Below, piece by piece: positions 8,531 to 16,153 of a stretch of 64,000 bases of DNA (its first letter is position 1; each line of letters begins with the position of its first letter). The position numbers and the translations under genes were made by a program. Source of the DNA: an uncultured Oscillospiraceae bacterium (GTDB taxonomy: Bacteria; Bacillota; Clostridia; Oscillospirales; Oscillospiraceae); contig CAKTOB010000008.1 of NCBI GenBank assembly GCA_934589525.1, positions 1-64,000 of the forward strand, in the 5' to 3' direction. Under the pieces are notes generated by a model. It searched no databases and was not told the DNA's origin. It worked only from the letters and a program-made list of their open reading frames with translations.

Positions 8531-8539
8531 TGCTATAAT
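8531..8539 (+). promoter_or_regulatory. Extended -10 promoter for the CBS-domain gene
   Basis: TGCTATAAT (TGn plus consensus TATAAT) about 50 nt upstream of the start; no good -35 at 17 bp. Confidence 0.55.
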
Positions 8540-8586
8540 ATAGTGGCGGTAGGTGAAGACCCCCTGCCGCGGAAAAGGAGAAGGTC

Positions 8587-9000
8587 ATGAACAATATCTT
8601 GTTTTTTCTGCTGCCCAAGGCTATGTGCGCATACCTGTATGATGACGCCACCATCCGTCAAGCCATAGAGAAAATGGAAGCGGCGGGATATACGTCCATT
8701 CCCATTCTCAACAAGCAGGGGGAGTACCGGGGCACCCTGACAGAGGGAGACCTGCTGTGGGCGCTGCGTTGCCTGTGCAACCTGGACATGCGCCAGGCGG
8801 AAGCCCACCGTATCAGCGAGATCTCCCGCCGGAAAGACAACGTCCCCGTCCGGGTCACCACCTCCATGCACGACCTCATCGACCGTGCCTCCACCCAGAA
8901 CTTTGTCCCGGTGGTAGACGACAAAGAAGCCTTCATCGGCATCGTCACCAGACGCTCCATCATCCAGTATTGCAAACAAACCCTGTTCCCGGAGGACTAG
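8587..9000 (+). CDS. CBS-domain pair protein
   Basis: 137 residues made of two CBS motifs: residues about 10-65 (DDATIRQAIEKMEAAGYTSIPILN, then YRGTLTEGDLLWAL) and 72-130 (VRVTTSMHDLIDRAST, then FVPVVDDKEAFIGIVTRRSII). Stand-alone CBS pairs usually bind adenine nucleotides and sense energy state; the target here is unknown. AAGGAGAAGG precedes the ATG. The protein is monocistronic, with its own promoter and terminator. Confidence 0.88.
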   Translation: MNNILFFLLPKAMCAYLYDDATIRQAIEKMEAAGYTSIPILNKQGEYRGTLTEGDLLWALRCLCNLDMRQAEAHRISEISRRKDNVPVRVTTSMHDLIDRASTQNFVPVVDDKEAFIGIVTRRSIIQYCKQTLFPED

Positions 9001-9021
9001 AGCCCTGGCTTAGAAGTACAT

Positions 9022-9053
9022 AAACCACGCCTCAGACCGGGGCGTGGTTTTTT
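9022..9053 (+). terminator. Terminator after the CBS gene
   Basis: AAACCACGCC / GGCGTGGTTT stem (9022-9031, 9041-9050) running into T6. Confidence 0.9.
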
Positions 9054-9081
9054 GCTGGTGGGGAGAACGGGATGGGAGATG

Positions 9082-9105
9082 CAGTTGACAGTGGACAGTT
9101 GACAG
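9082..9105 (+). repeat. Dispersed TTGACAGT-type repeat, copy 1
   Basis: A 24-bp block built of CAGTTGACAG units; its exact reverse complement occurs at 12959-12982 on the far side of the surface-protein gene. Confidence 0.8.
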
Positions 9106-9153
9106 TTATTGAGGCGACCAACGTGGTTCATTTCTGTACGTCCGTTAAAGACT

Positions 9154-9229
9154 GTAGGGAACGGCCTATGTGCCGTTCCGGGGGCGTGGAAATTACAACC
9201 CGTGTGGACAAAACAAAACAACCCCCCGC
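9154..9229. repeat. Dispersed intergenic repeat (GTAGGGAACGGCC module), copy 1
   Basis: The 34-bp block at 9154-9187 recurs with one mismatch at 12496-12529 in the same orientation. It contains the palindromic pair GGAACGGC/GCCGTTCC. The following block at about 9197-9229 (ACAACCCGTGTGGAC then a C-rich run) recurs at about 42636-42666. Confidence 0.75.
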
Positions 9230-9385
9230 CCCTTGGCTCTCCCTCTGGGAGAGCTGGCTCGGCGCAGCCGAGACTGAGAGGGCCTTGCGGCGTTTTTATA
9301 ATGAAAACGTCCACCTAAATTCTCAACGTTGGCCCTCTCCGTCCGAGCTGCGCTCGGCCACCTCTCCCAAAGGGAGAGGCAAGGG
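9230..9385. repeat. 156-bp MITE-like element with 55-bp imperfect terminal inverted repeats
   Basis: Left arm 9230-9284 and right arm 9331-9385 match as inverted repeats at 45 of 55 positions by hand alignment. Each arm itself holds short palindromes (CTCTCCC...GGGAGAG, CTCGGC/GCCGAG). The 46-bp centre has no gene. Reading frames across it are repeat-derived and not credible genes. Confidence 0.75.
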
Positions 9386-9565
9386 TAGGTTTCTACGGAT
9401 TCGCCCATTGTTTGTGCAACGTTTTACGCCGCCCCGCCGTGACTGAATTTTGAAAGTTATGAGACAACTATCACCGGATACTGCTCAAAAAAATCACGGA
9501 ATCTGATGCTTTTTAAGAATTGCACAAAACAACCCTCCCCGTTTTGTAGGGACTTCCAAAATTGA

Positions 9566-9603
9566 AAAAGCCCTTGCAATCCAGGGCTTTTCTTTGCTAT
9601 ATT
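9566..9603 (+). promoter_or_regulatory. Hairpin overlapping the probable promoter of the surface-protein gene
   Basis: AAAAGCCCT / AGGGCTTTT (9566-9574, 9583-9591) looks like a terminator usable on both strands. Overlapping it are TTGCAA (9574-9579), an 18-bp spacer and TGCTATATT with a -10 at 9598-9603. I cannot tell which role dominates. Confidence 0.45.
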
Positions 9604-9649
9604 TATAGTATACAAAGCCAGACCCCTTCCGGCGTAAGGAGGAATATTT

Positions 9650-12382
9650 ATGAAAAAAATCACGACACGGCTGCTGTCCCTGGTGCTGCTGGGGGCCTTT
9701 ATCCCCAGCTTCGTTTTGGCGGACAACTGGTATCTGGAAAAAGGTAGTATTAGCGTAGAGGCCACAGAATCCGGTCAGACTGTTTCCCAGGTTGGAGGAG
9801 AACGTAAAAATGATGATGCCCCCATCATCAGCAACTGGGACCCGACTGGAACCAATGCCGGAAACACCGGCTCTACTTCCAATACCATCACCATTGATGC
9901 AGCCGCCGGTGCGGAAGCCAACGTGACCCTGGAGAATGTCAACATTAGTACCGGCGGGGCGGCCATCACTACCTCCGGCGAAGGCAGCGTAAACATCGAG
10001 CTGGACGGAACCAACAAGGTTCAAAGCAGCACGAACCACGCCGGTGTGGAAAAGAAGGACAACGGCACCCTGACCATTACGGACGAAAATAATAATGGCA
10101 GCCTCACGGCCACCGGCAGCACCGGCGGTGCCGGTATCGGCGGCGGAAAAGACGGCAGCGGCAGCTACATTACAATTGAGGGCGGCACGGTAAAAGCCAA
10201 CGGCGGCTACGGCGCTGCCGGTATCGGCGGTGGCTTCGCAGGAGCAGGCAGCGAGATTACCGTCTCCGGCGGCAATGTAGAGGCCCAAGGCGGCGAAGAC
10301 GGTGCCGGTATCGGCGGTGGCTTCGCAGGAGCAGGCAGCGAGATTACCGTCTCCGGCGGCGAGGTAGAGGCCAAGGGCGGCGAGAACGCTGCCGGTATCG
10401 GCGGCGGAAATGGCGGCAGCGGCAGCACGATCAACATCGAGGACGGCAAGGTCACCACCAACGGCGGCAAAAACGGTGCCGGCATCGGCGGCGGCAACGG
10501 CGGCAACGGCACCGGCATTACCGTCTCCGGCGGCGAGATAATAGAGGCCAAGGGCGGCAAAAACGGTGCAGGCATCGGCGGCGGCAAATACGGCAACGGC
10601 AGCGGCATTACCGTCTCCGGCGGCGAGGTAACAGCCAACGGCGGTAACTGGGGTGCCGGTATCGGCGGCGGCAACAGCGGCAGCGGCAGCGACATTACCG
10701 TCTCCAATGGCGAGGTCACAGCCACCGGCGGCGACTGGGGCGCGGGCATCGGCGGCGGTTACAAGGGCAGCGGCGGCGGTTACAACGGCAACGGCAGCGG
10801 CATTACCGTCTCCGGCGGCAAGGTCACAGCCAAGGGCGGCCAATGGGCTGCGGGCATCGGCGGCGGCAGCAGTAACAACGGCAGCAACATTACTGTTTCC
10901 AGCGGCGAGGTCATAGCCAACGGCGGCGATTACGGTGCGGGTATCGGCGGCGGCAGCAGCGGCAGTGGCAGCGGAATTACCGTTTCCGGCGGCACAGTAA
11001 CAGCCGCCGGCGGCGATTATGGTGCCGGTATCGGCGGCGGTGACGTCGGAAACGGCAGTGCAATCACCATCGAGGGCGGCACGGTCATAGCCACCGGCGG
11101 CAAAAAAGGAGCCGGTATTGGCGGCGGAGACGACGGCAGCGGCAACACGATCAACATCGATGGCGGCAAGGTCACGGCCACCGGCGGTGAGCAAGGAGCC
11201 GGTATTGGCGGCGGAGACGACGGCAGCGGCAACACGATCAACATCGATGGCGGCAAGGTCACAGCTCAGGGCGGCCTAAGCGGTGCCGGTATCGGCGGCG
11301 GACAGGGCAGTAACGGCAGCGGAATCAAGATCTCCGGTGATGCGCAGGTGAAGGCCCAGGGTGGTGCGGAATACAAGGGTTATTTGAAGGAAGGTGCCGC
11401 TATCGGCAACGGCGGCACTGATACTCAAAAGGGTGATGAGCTAATTCTGGATACTTCCAAGCTAACCGTAGACGGATTCATCCAAACATACAAGCCCGGC
11501 GACAATATCGATACAGCCACACCCGAAAAATCGACCATCGGTACAACCGGCGACCACAGCTGGGATGAAGGTACGGTAACGACCCAGCCCACCTGTACCA
11601 CCGAAGGGGTAATGACCTACACCTGTACGAATACAGCGCACACTTCCCCAATAACCAAAACCGAATCGATCCCGGCGCTGAATCATGATTTCAAAACTTA
11701 CATTTACGACAATAATGCAACCTGTGACGCAGACGGCACGGAAACCGCCAAGTGTGAACGTTGCAACGTGACGCACACCCGGCCCGCCAAGAACACCAAG
11801 CTGGAGCATCAGTTCAGCAACTATACCTACAACAATGATGCCACCTGCACCCAGGACGGCACGGAGACCGCCAAGTGTGAACGCTGCAAGGAAACCGACA
11901 CCCGGACCAAGGCGGGCACCAAGCTGGGGCATCTGTTTGAAACCTATGTTTACAACAAGGATGCCACCTATGAAGCAGACGGCACGGAAACCGCCCATTG
12001 CGCCCGCCCGGGCTGCACCGTAACGGACACCCGGACGGCTCAGGGCACCAAGCTTGAACCCCTGCCGCGCACCCAGAAAGAGGCCTATTGGGTCTGCGGC
12101 GCTGACGGACAGGCCCTTCCCTACCAGTCCCAGGTCAAGGACGGGGTGCTCACCGTAACGGTCCAGGCCGACACCGCCTCCCTCCGGGGCTCCACCGAGA
12201 GCCTCCGGCAGCTGGAAGCCCAGGGCATCACGGGGATTCGGTTCATCACCAACAAAGCCCAGTCTGACTTTGCCCTCTCCGACATCCTGACCTCCGGCAC
12301 CGGCAGCGTCACCCTGACCCACGAAGGCGAGACCGTGACCTTCACCCTGGCGGAAAAGGACATCAGCGGGATTCTGAAGTAA
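9650..12382 (+). CDS. Large secreted repeat protein with GAGIGGG beta-helix-like repeats
   Basis: 910 residues. Signal peptide at 1-24 (MKKITTRLLSLVLLGAF..., cleavage near VLA-DN). Residues about 50-150 resemble a Ser/Thr/Asn-rich carbohydrate-binding type domain with NITLE-like beta-strands. Residues about 160-590 are 14 repeats of about 29 residues, each with a GAGIGGG turn, an ITVSGG strand and an ANGG turn, plus one degenerate copy (GAAIGNGG); this periodicity fits a right-handed beta-helix. Three Cys-containing repeats (about 45 residues, TxCxxDGTETAKCERC) follow at about 678-805, then an approximately 100-residue C-terminal domain. No LPXTG motif is seen. A perfect TAAGGAGG site precedes ATG 9650. 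Such proteins are surface adhesin-like; the ligand is unknown. Repeats on both sides suggest a variable locus. Confidence 0.85.
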   Translation: MKKITTRLLSLVLLGAFIPSFVLADNWYLEKGSISVEATESGQTVSQVGGERKNDDAPIISNWDPTGTNAGNTGSTSNTITIDAAAGAEANVTLENVNISTGGAAITTSGEGSVNIELDGTNKVQSSTNHAGVEKKDNGTLTITDENNNGSLTATGSTGGAGIGGGKDGSGSYITIEGGTVKANGGYGAAGIGGGFAGAGSEITVSGGNVEAQGGEDGAGIGGGFAGAGSEITVSGGEVEAKGGENAAGIGGGNGGSGSTINIEDGKVTTNGGKNGAGIGGGNGGNGTGITVSGGEIIEAKGGKNGAGIGGGKYGNGSGITVSGGEVTANGGNWGAGIGGGNSGSGSDITVSNGEVTATGGDWGAGIGGGYKGSGGGYNGNGSGITVSGGKVTAKGGQWAAGIGGGSSNNGSNITVSSGEVIANGGDYGAGIGGGSSGSGSGITVSGGTVTAAGGDYGAGIGGGDVGNGSAITIEGGTVIATGGKKGAGIGGGDDGSGNTINIDGGKVTATGGEQGAGIGGGDDGSGNTINIDGGKVTAQGGLSGAGIGGGQGSNGSGIKISGDAQVKAQGGAEYKGYLKEGAAIGNGGTDTQKGDELILDTSKLTVDGFIQTYKPGDNIDTATPEKSTIGTTGDHSWDEGTVTTQPTCTTEGVMTYTCTNTAHTSPITKTESIPALNHDFKTYIYDNNATCDADGTETAKCERCNVTHTRPAKNTKLEHQFSNYTYNNDATCTQDGTETAKCERCKETDTRTKAGTKLGHLFETYVYNKDATYEADGTETAHCARPGCTVTDTRTAQGTKLEPLPRTQKEAYWVCGADGQALPYQSQVKDGVLTVTVQADTASLRGSTESLRQLEAQGITGIRFITNKAQSDFALSDILTSGTGSVTLTHEGETVTFTLAEKDISGILK
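10126..11416 (+). repeat. In-gene tandem repeats, about 87 bp each, encoding GAGIGGG modules
   Basis: Fourteen imperfect units, with some neighbours nearly identical over more than 70 bp (for example units near 10200-10390 and 11110-11270). This indicates recent unit duplication and potential copy-number variation by slippage or recombination. Confidence 0.85.
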
Positions 12383-12390
12383 CCAACCAC

Positions 12391-12420
12391 AAAACGGCGG
12401 CAGATTTGCCGCCGTTTTTG
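12391..12420 (+). terminator. Terminator of the surface-protein gene
   Basis: AAAACGGCGGCA / TGCCGCCGTTTTT stem-loop at 12391-12419, closely following the stop codon. Confidence 0.88.
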
Positions 12421-12495
12421 CTTTTAAAGAGGCGCAGTACCACGTTCCGCCTTGTAGGAACAACAGGCGCAGAGGTAGAACGTGTCAGCGAAACC

Positions 12496-12529
12496 GTAGG
12501 GAACGGCCTGTGTGCCGTTCCGGGGGCGT
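12496..12529. repeat. Dispersed intergenic repeat (GTAGGGAACGGCC module), copy 2
   Basis: 33 of 34 bases identical to 9154-9187, followed by a related TTAACCCGTG segment. It lies in the gene-free 12383-12982 interval. Confidence 0.75.
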
Positions 12530-12572
12530 TCCGAATTTAACCCGTGCGGGTGAATGGTAGCACCTACCAGCA

Positions 12573-12696
12573 TGTCATTCCGAGGGAACGAATGTGAGTC
12601 GAGGAATCTTCCCAAGCGGCAAGTTTTATCTTGTGTTGGTTCTTTTACCAACGTGGTGGATTCCTCCACTCCGCTGACGCGGCGGTCGGAATGACA
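12573..12696. repeat. 124-bp MITE-like element with TGTCATTCCGA termini
   Basis: Begins TGTCATTCCGA (12573) and ends TCGGAATGACA (12696), with a second inner pair GAGGAATC / GATTCCTC. No coding capacity. This is the style of small dispersed element common between genes in gut Clostridia. Confidence 0.65.
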
Positions 12697-12748
12697 AACC
12701 TGAGGGGTGGTTTTGCTTACCTACACAGGTTGTATTAGCAACGTGGAT

Positions 12749-12847
12749 GGCGGCAGATTGCCGCCGCTACACCGGATTTGTCCATTGTGATACCGTTTAG
12801 TCGGTACGGCTCAATAATTGCAACGTCCCGGGCGGCAGATTGCCGCC
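12749..12847. repeat. Two copies of a GGCGGCAGATTGCCGCC palindrome
   Basis: The same 17-bp palindromic module occurs at 12749-12765 and 12831-12847, each followed by CTAC and an ACACCGG segment. With the neighbouring repeats it fills the 600-bp gap; no gene is seen there. Confidence 0.7.
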
Positions 12848-12958
12848 CCTACGGACACACCGGGGGGTGGACTTTTGAACCAACGGATTTCAAAAGCGGA
12901 AACGTTCGTTGCTCAATAATTGTCAATTGTCAATTGTCCATTGTCAATTCAGAAAAAA

Positions 12959-12982
12959 CTGTCAACTGTCCACTGTCAACTG
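12959..12982 (-). repeat. Dispersed TTGACAGT-type repeat, copy 2, inverted
   Basis: Exact reverse complement of 9082-9105. A degenerate relative (ATTGTCAATTGTCC units) lies just upstream at 12913-12949. The stop codon of the minus-strand lipoprotein gene lies at its edge. Confidence 0.8.
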
Positions 12983-14773
12983 TCAACTATTCCCCGCTCC
13001 CTGGCCCAGATACTGCTCCCACACATACGGGCCCTCTTCCTGGGTCAGGTTGAAGGCTTGGCGGATGCCGGTGCAGATGCGCAGGAGTTTGGCTCTGAGG
13101 ATGGGGGAGGTGAATAGGGTTTCGTTTCCGGGGTTTGCGGCGCACTCGAAGATCCGGGCCCGGTCTTCCGCGGGGTAGGTCATGGAATAGGAATCGATGA
13201 AGGCCCGGTTGTCGCCTTCCAGGAAGCTGCCGTAGGCCTCCAGGTCCACCTGATAGTCCAGGGCGTAGGCAAAATCCTGGGGATTCAAGTCGTTCCAGTT
13301 GTCGTAGACGCTGCACCGGGTCAGGACCTGGGTGTCGATCAGGTGGCTGCATTCGTGGAACAGGGTGTAGCGCAGGCTCTCCGGGGAGGAGGGGGCCAGG
13401 GCCAGATAGAAGTGACTGCCTGACTGGAATTGCAGGCCCTCTGCCGTGTCCAGGCTGCCGGTACCGGCGGTGCCTTCGATGGCGCTGACCAGGCAAAGGG
13501 TCAAATCGTCCCAGCCTCTTGTAAGCTTGGAGAGAAACCCCTGGGGAAAGGTGCCCAGGGCCTCCTCCAGGCATTGGAGCTGCCATTGGGTCTCGTCCAC
13601 CCGATAGGCGGCGGTGAAATGGTAGTCCCAGGGGGCGGCCTGGGAGGCTTCATCAAAGAGCAGGATGGAAATGCCGAATTTGTTCTCCAGCCGGTCCGCC
13701 GTCTCCCGGCACTGCTGCATGCCGGACTGATCCGGATACGCTCGGGTATAGTAGGGCACCAGGCAGGAGTCGGTGCTTTCCGAGGGGAAGGCATCGTAAT
13801 TCCAGCGGAGTATCCACCAGAGGCCGGAGTCTTCGTCCCGGGCGGTGAGGTAGAGGCGGCCGTTTTCGGTAAAGCAGCCGTTTCCCAGGGTGTCAATGCC
13901 ATGGAGCTCCACTTCGCTTCGCAGCATCCGGGAGGCAAAGCTGTAGAGCCGCAGGGTCATGCCTGTGGGGGTAGGGGTTTTCGTGATGACGAAGCCATCT
14001 GCAAAGCAAAGGACCTCTTCTGTGGGGCCTAAAGGCAGCTGCCCCGCGGTGCCCCCGGGGGCCAGCAGCACCACCAGGGGGGAGCCCAGGTCCGTCAGGA
14101 CCATCTGAAGGCCCGCTTCGCTCCAGGCCGCGTCCTGGGGGGCATAGTCCGGATATTGGGTGCTGCCGTCCAGGGCGGATAAGAGCAGGCTCTGGGCGGT
14201 GCCGTCCTCCCGGGTCAGCCGCAGGAACAAAAGCTCCTGGGACAGGGCCGTGACGGAGCCGTCATAAAAATTCATATGGTCCCGCAGAAGACCGGAAAGC
14301 CCGGTGGAGCAATCCAGGACCTTCAGGCACCCCCGGTCTAAGTAGTATAAATACCGGCTGTCCGGGCTCAGGCCCGGGATGCCGGAAAGGGTCTCCGGCA
14401 AAGGAATGGTCTGGAGCTCCTGTAACGCATTGTCCAAAACGGAGACGGTGTGGCCCGTCAGCACCCAGGCCCCGTCGGGGTCGGTGCGCAGGACCACTTG
14501 GGTGCTGCCCTGGGCGGCCTCCTGAAACTCTGGGCCGGAGCGCCGGGAGAGGCTGCCGCCGCATTGCAACAGCAGGTCCTCCCCCATGGGGTAAAGGCGG
14601 CAGAAGCCCGTCTCCCCGGTGGGGAACACCTGGATCGCCCCCTGGGTCTGGGATTCCAGGGCCTGGCCGGGGGCCTGGGTGGTCTCCGAGGGGGCCGTCG
14701 TCTCTTCGCTGGGGGCGGCACAGCCCGCCAGCAGGAAAAGGGCCAATAGGGCAGCAAGAAATTTCATGGTCAT
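12983..14773 (-). CDS. Large lipoprotein with C-terminal HExxH metallopeptidase-like domain
   Basis: 596 residues. Lipobox LLAGCAA at about residue 18, then a Thr/Glu/Ser linker. Residues about 45-330 contain beta-propeller-like repeating segments (GLSPDSRYLYYLD, GNGCFTENGRLYLTARD). The C-terminal third has FHECSHLID (473-481), an HExxH zinc motif, and about 60 residues later YPAEDRARIFECAA with E543 as likely third ligand, as in several gluzincin-type domains. Probably a surface-anchored zinc peptidase; substrate unknown. Start 14773 overlaps the TGA of the upstream small gene (ATGA); an in-frame ATG at 14767 is an alternative with better spacing to AGGAG. The stop codon lies in a dispersed repeat, so the extreme C-terminus may be repeat-derived. 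Confidence 0.75.
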   Translation of the reverse strand: MTMKFLAALLALFLLAGCAAPSEETTAPSETTQAPGQALESQTQGAIQVFPTGETGFCRLYPMGEDLLLQCGGSLSRRSGPEFQEAAQGSTQVVLRTDPDGAWVLTGHTVSVLDNALQELQTIPLPETLSGIPGLSPDSRYLYYLDRGCLKVLDCSTGLSGLLRDHMNFYDGSVTALSQELLFLRLTREDGTAQSLLLSALDGSTQYPDYAPQDAAWSEAGLQMVLTDLGSPLVVLLAPGGTAGQLPLGPTEEVLCFADGFVITKTPTPTGMTLRLYSFASRMLRSEVELHGIDTLGNGCFTENGRLYLTARDEDSGLWWILRWNYDAFPSESTDSCLVPYYTRAYPDQSGMQQCRETADRLENKFGISILLFDEASQAAPWDYHFTAAYRVDETQWQLQCLEEALGTFPQGFLSKLTRGWDDLTLCLVSAIEGTAGTGSLDTAEGLQFQSGSHFYLALAPSSPESLRYTLFHECSHLIDTQVLTRCSVYDNWNDLNPQDFAYALDYQVDLEAYGSFLEGDNRAFIDSYSMTYPAEDRARIFECAANPGNETLFTSPILRAKLLRICTGIRQAFNLTQEEGPYVWEQYLGQGAGNS

Positions 14774-14946
14774 TGTCTCCTGGCAAGGGTATAGTCGTCG
14801 CCCTGACGGTAGTAAGGGCAGCGCTGACTGGTGGAAGCAAGAATGCGGTAAACCTCATCCTCGTCCAAGTCCATCATGCAGTAGTACTCGTCATACTCCT
14901 CATCATAATCATAATACCAGCAGCTGTCGCATTGGGTCGAATCCAT
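14770..14946 (-). CDS. Small acidic Cys-containing protein (DUF6472-like)
   Basis: 58-residue protein with an N-terminal CDSCWYYDYDEEYDEYYC segment (CxxC then a third Cys), DLDEDE, and CPYYRQGDDY near the C-terminus. The four Cys plus acidic/Tyr pattern is one I recall as a small Clostridia-specific family. It may bind zinc. GGAGGAATAACC precedes the ATG, with the Shine-Dalgarno formed inside the end of the upstream phosphodiesterase gene; its TGA overlaps the lipoprotein start. Placement between those genes shows a coupled three-gene operon. Function unknown. Confidence 0.8.
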   Translation of the reverse strand: MDSTQCDSCWYYDYDEEYDEYYCMMDLDEDEVYRILASTSQRCPYYRQGDDYTLARRQ

Positions 14947-14948
14947 GG

Positions 14949-15464
14949 TTATTCCTCCATGACCCGGAAGAAAAAGCTTCCGTCCTCATAAATGAGGTAG
15001 CTGTGGCTGCCGTCCTTGGGAATGGACACGCTGCCGGGGTTCAGGCAGCGGATGCCGCCTACGTTTTCGTCCAGCTTCACATGGGTGTGGCCGGAGAGGA
15101 AAATGCTTCCCTGGGGCAGGGGCGGCAGGGCCTGGGGACTTAAATGGTGGCCATGGGTCAAATAGAAGGTCTTTCCGTCCACCAGAAGCTCCCCGTAATC
15201 TGCCATGCAGGGGAAGGGCAGCACCATCTGGTCCACCTCCGCCTCGCAGTTGCCCCGAACGGCAATGATTTTTTCGGACAGGGCACTTAGCATGGGGATG
15301 ACCTTTTTGGGGGCATAGTCCCGGGGCAAATCGTTTCTGGGGCCGTGGTAGAGAAGGTCCCCCAACAAAATCAGCTTGTCCGGGTTCTCCTTTTCCATTT
15401 CTTCACAAAGCCGACCGCACCAATAGGCGCTGCCGTGAATATCCGAGGCAATAAGCAGTTTCAT
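14949..15464 (-). CDS. YfcE-like metallophosphoesterase
   Basis: 171-residue calcineurin-like phosphodiesterase. Metal-binding motifs in order: ASDIHG (about residue 6), LLGDLLYHGPRN, VRGNCEAEV (GNC variant of GNHE), TLTHGHH, and SGHTHV. YfcE/MJ0936-type enzymes cleave phosphodiesters with a dinuclear metal; the natural substrate is unclear. Start at 15464 is set by AAAGGAG and by MKLLIASDIHG, the family's usual N-terminus. First gene of the operon with the small Cys protein and the metallopeptidase lipoprotein. Confidence 0.9.
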   Translation of the reverse strand: MKLLIASDIHGSAYWCGRLCEEMEKENPDKLILLGDLLYHGPRNDLPRDYAPKKVIPMLSALSEKIIAVRGNCEAEVDQMVLPFPCMADYGELLVDGKTFYLTHGHHLSPQALPPLPQGSIFLSGHTHVKLDENVGGIRCLNPGSVSIPKDGSHSYLIYEDGSFFFRVMEE

Positions 15465-15492
15465 ATCCAAATTCTCCTTTAAAAGTATTGAA

Positions 15493-15525
15493 GGACGTGT
15501 CGCCTGGGTCACACGCAACACGTCC
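15493..15525 (-). terminator. Hairpin after the DUF1643 gene
   Basis: GGACGTGT / ACACGTCC arms (15493-15500, 15518-15525). Read on the minus strand it is followed by TTCAATACTTTT, a weak T tract. Confidence 0.45.
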
Positions 15526-15536
15526 GGGTTTGTAGG

Positions 15537-16151
15537 TCAAAGCGTTTCCAGATAGGGTTCTACCGGAAAGGGCTTTAATGGCTCGTCTTTTCGTAAGTAC
15601 AAAGGGTGGTGGGGGTGGCCCTTCTTGGTGATGGCACCGGCGCAATACCACCGGGCGCCGTATTCTTTGCCGATGTCCAGCATGTCCCGGACGCACTGGG
15701 AAAGATAGCTCCGCTTTTCAATCACGGCCCCCCAGGCGGCCCAGACCGCGGGCTCCGGGGACAGGGACAGCACATAGCGGAAGGCCGCCATATTCTCCCG
15801 GTGAAGCAGGGGGTTCAGGGCCTTTTCCATGGCGTTGGGGTCGGTGGCCCGCTGGGCGTAGACGTTGAACATGAGAAAGCTGTCATAGCCGTTGCCCAGG
15901 GCGATGCGCTCCACGGATTTTAAGGTGTTGTCCAGGGCATCGGGCCGGGCGGTGGAGGGGTTGACGCCGATGCAGATCAGAGGCTTTTTTCCCCGGGTGC
16001 CCAGGATGTACCGGTATTCAGAATAGAAATTGGGGGCATAGAGCCATTTTTGAATGTCGTAATCCGGGCTGGGGGTGTTGGCGGCATCCAAGGCCTGCTG
16101 AAAGGTCACCAGCTCCAGCTGAGCGGTGGTCCCCTTTGGAATATGGCCCAT
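15537..16151 (-). CDS. DUF1643 family protein
   Basis: 204 residues. Shows the DUF1643 core: a YRYILGTRG strand, then PLICIGVNPSTA (a nucleotide/base-binding-like loop), SVERIALGNGYDSFLMFNVYAQRATDP, and a C-terminal ITKKGHPHHPLYL. The family is found in genomes and phages, with no established activity. ATG at 16151 lies 2 nt after the stop of the membrane-protein gene and has GAGGAAGAG upstream. Last gene of a four-gene minus operon starting with the XRE regulator. Confidence 0.85.
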   Translation of the reverse strand: MGHIPKGTTAQLELVTFQQALDAANTPSPDYDIQKWLYAPNFYSEYRYILGTRGKKPLICIGVNPSTARPDALDNTLKSVERIALGNGYDSFLMFNVYAQRATDPNAMEKALNPLLHRENMAAFRYVLSLSPEPAVWAAWGAVIEKRSYLSQCVRDMLDIGKEYGARWYCAGAITKKGHPHHPLYLRKDEPLKPFPVEPYLETL

Positions 16152-16153
16152 GG

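Noticed and set aside
9072..9446. 124-codon plus-strand frame in the repeat region before the surface-protein gene
   Set aside because: It spans the dispersed repeats and the MITE-like element, with no ribosome site and low-complexity composition.
9494..11194. 566-codon minus-strand frame of Ala/Val/Asp repeats
   Set aside because: Mirror of the GAGIGGG repeat DNA; repetitive DNA keeps other frames open. The plus-strand frame has the signal peptide and TAAGGAGG.
10126..11416. Regular about 87-bp repeats that could suggest a CRISPR-like array
   Set aside because: The units are coding, in frame, imperfect and without unique spacers; they encode protein repeats.
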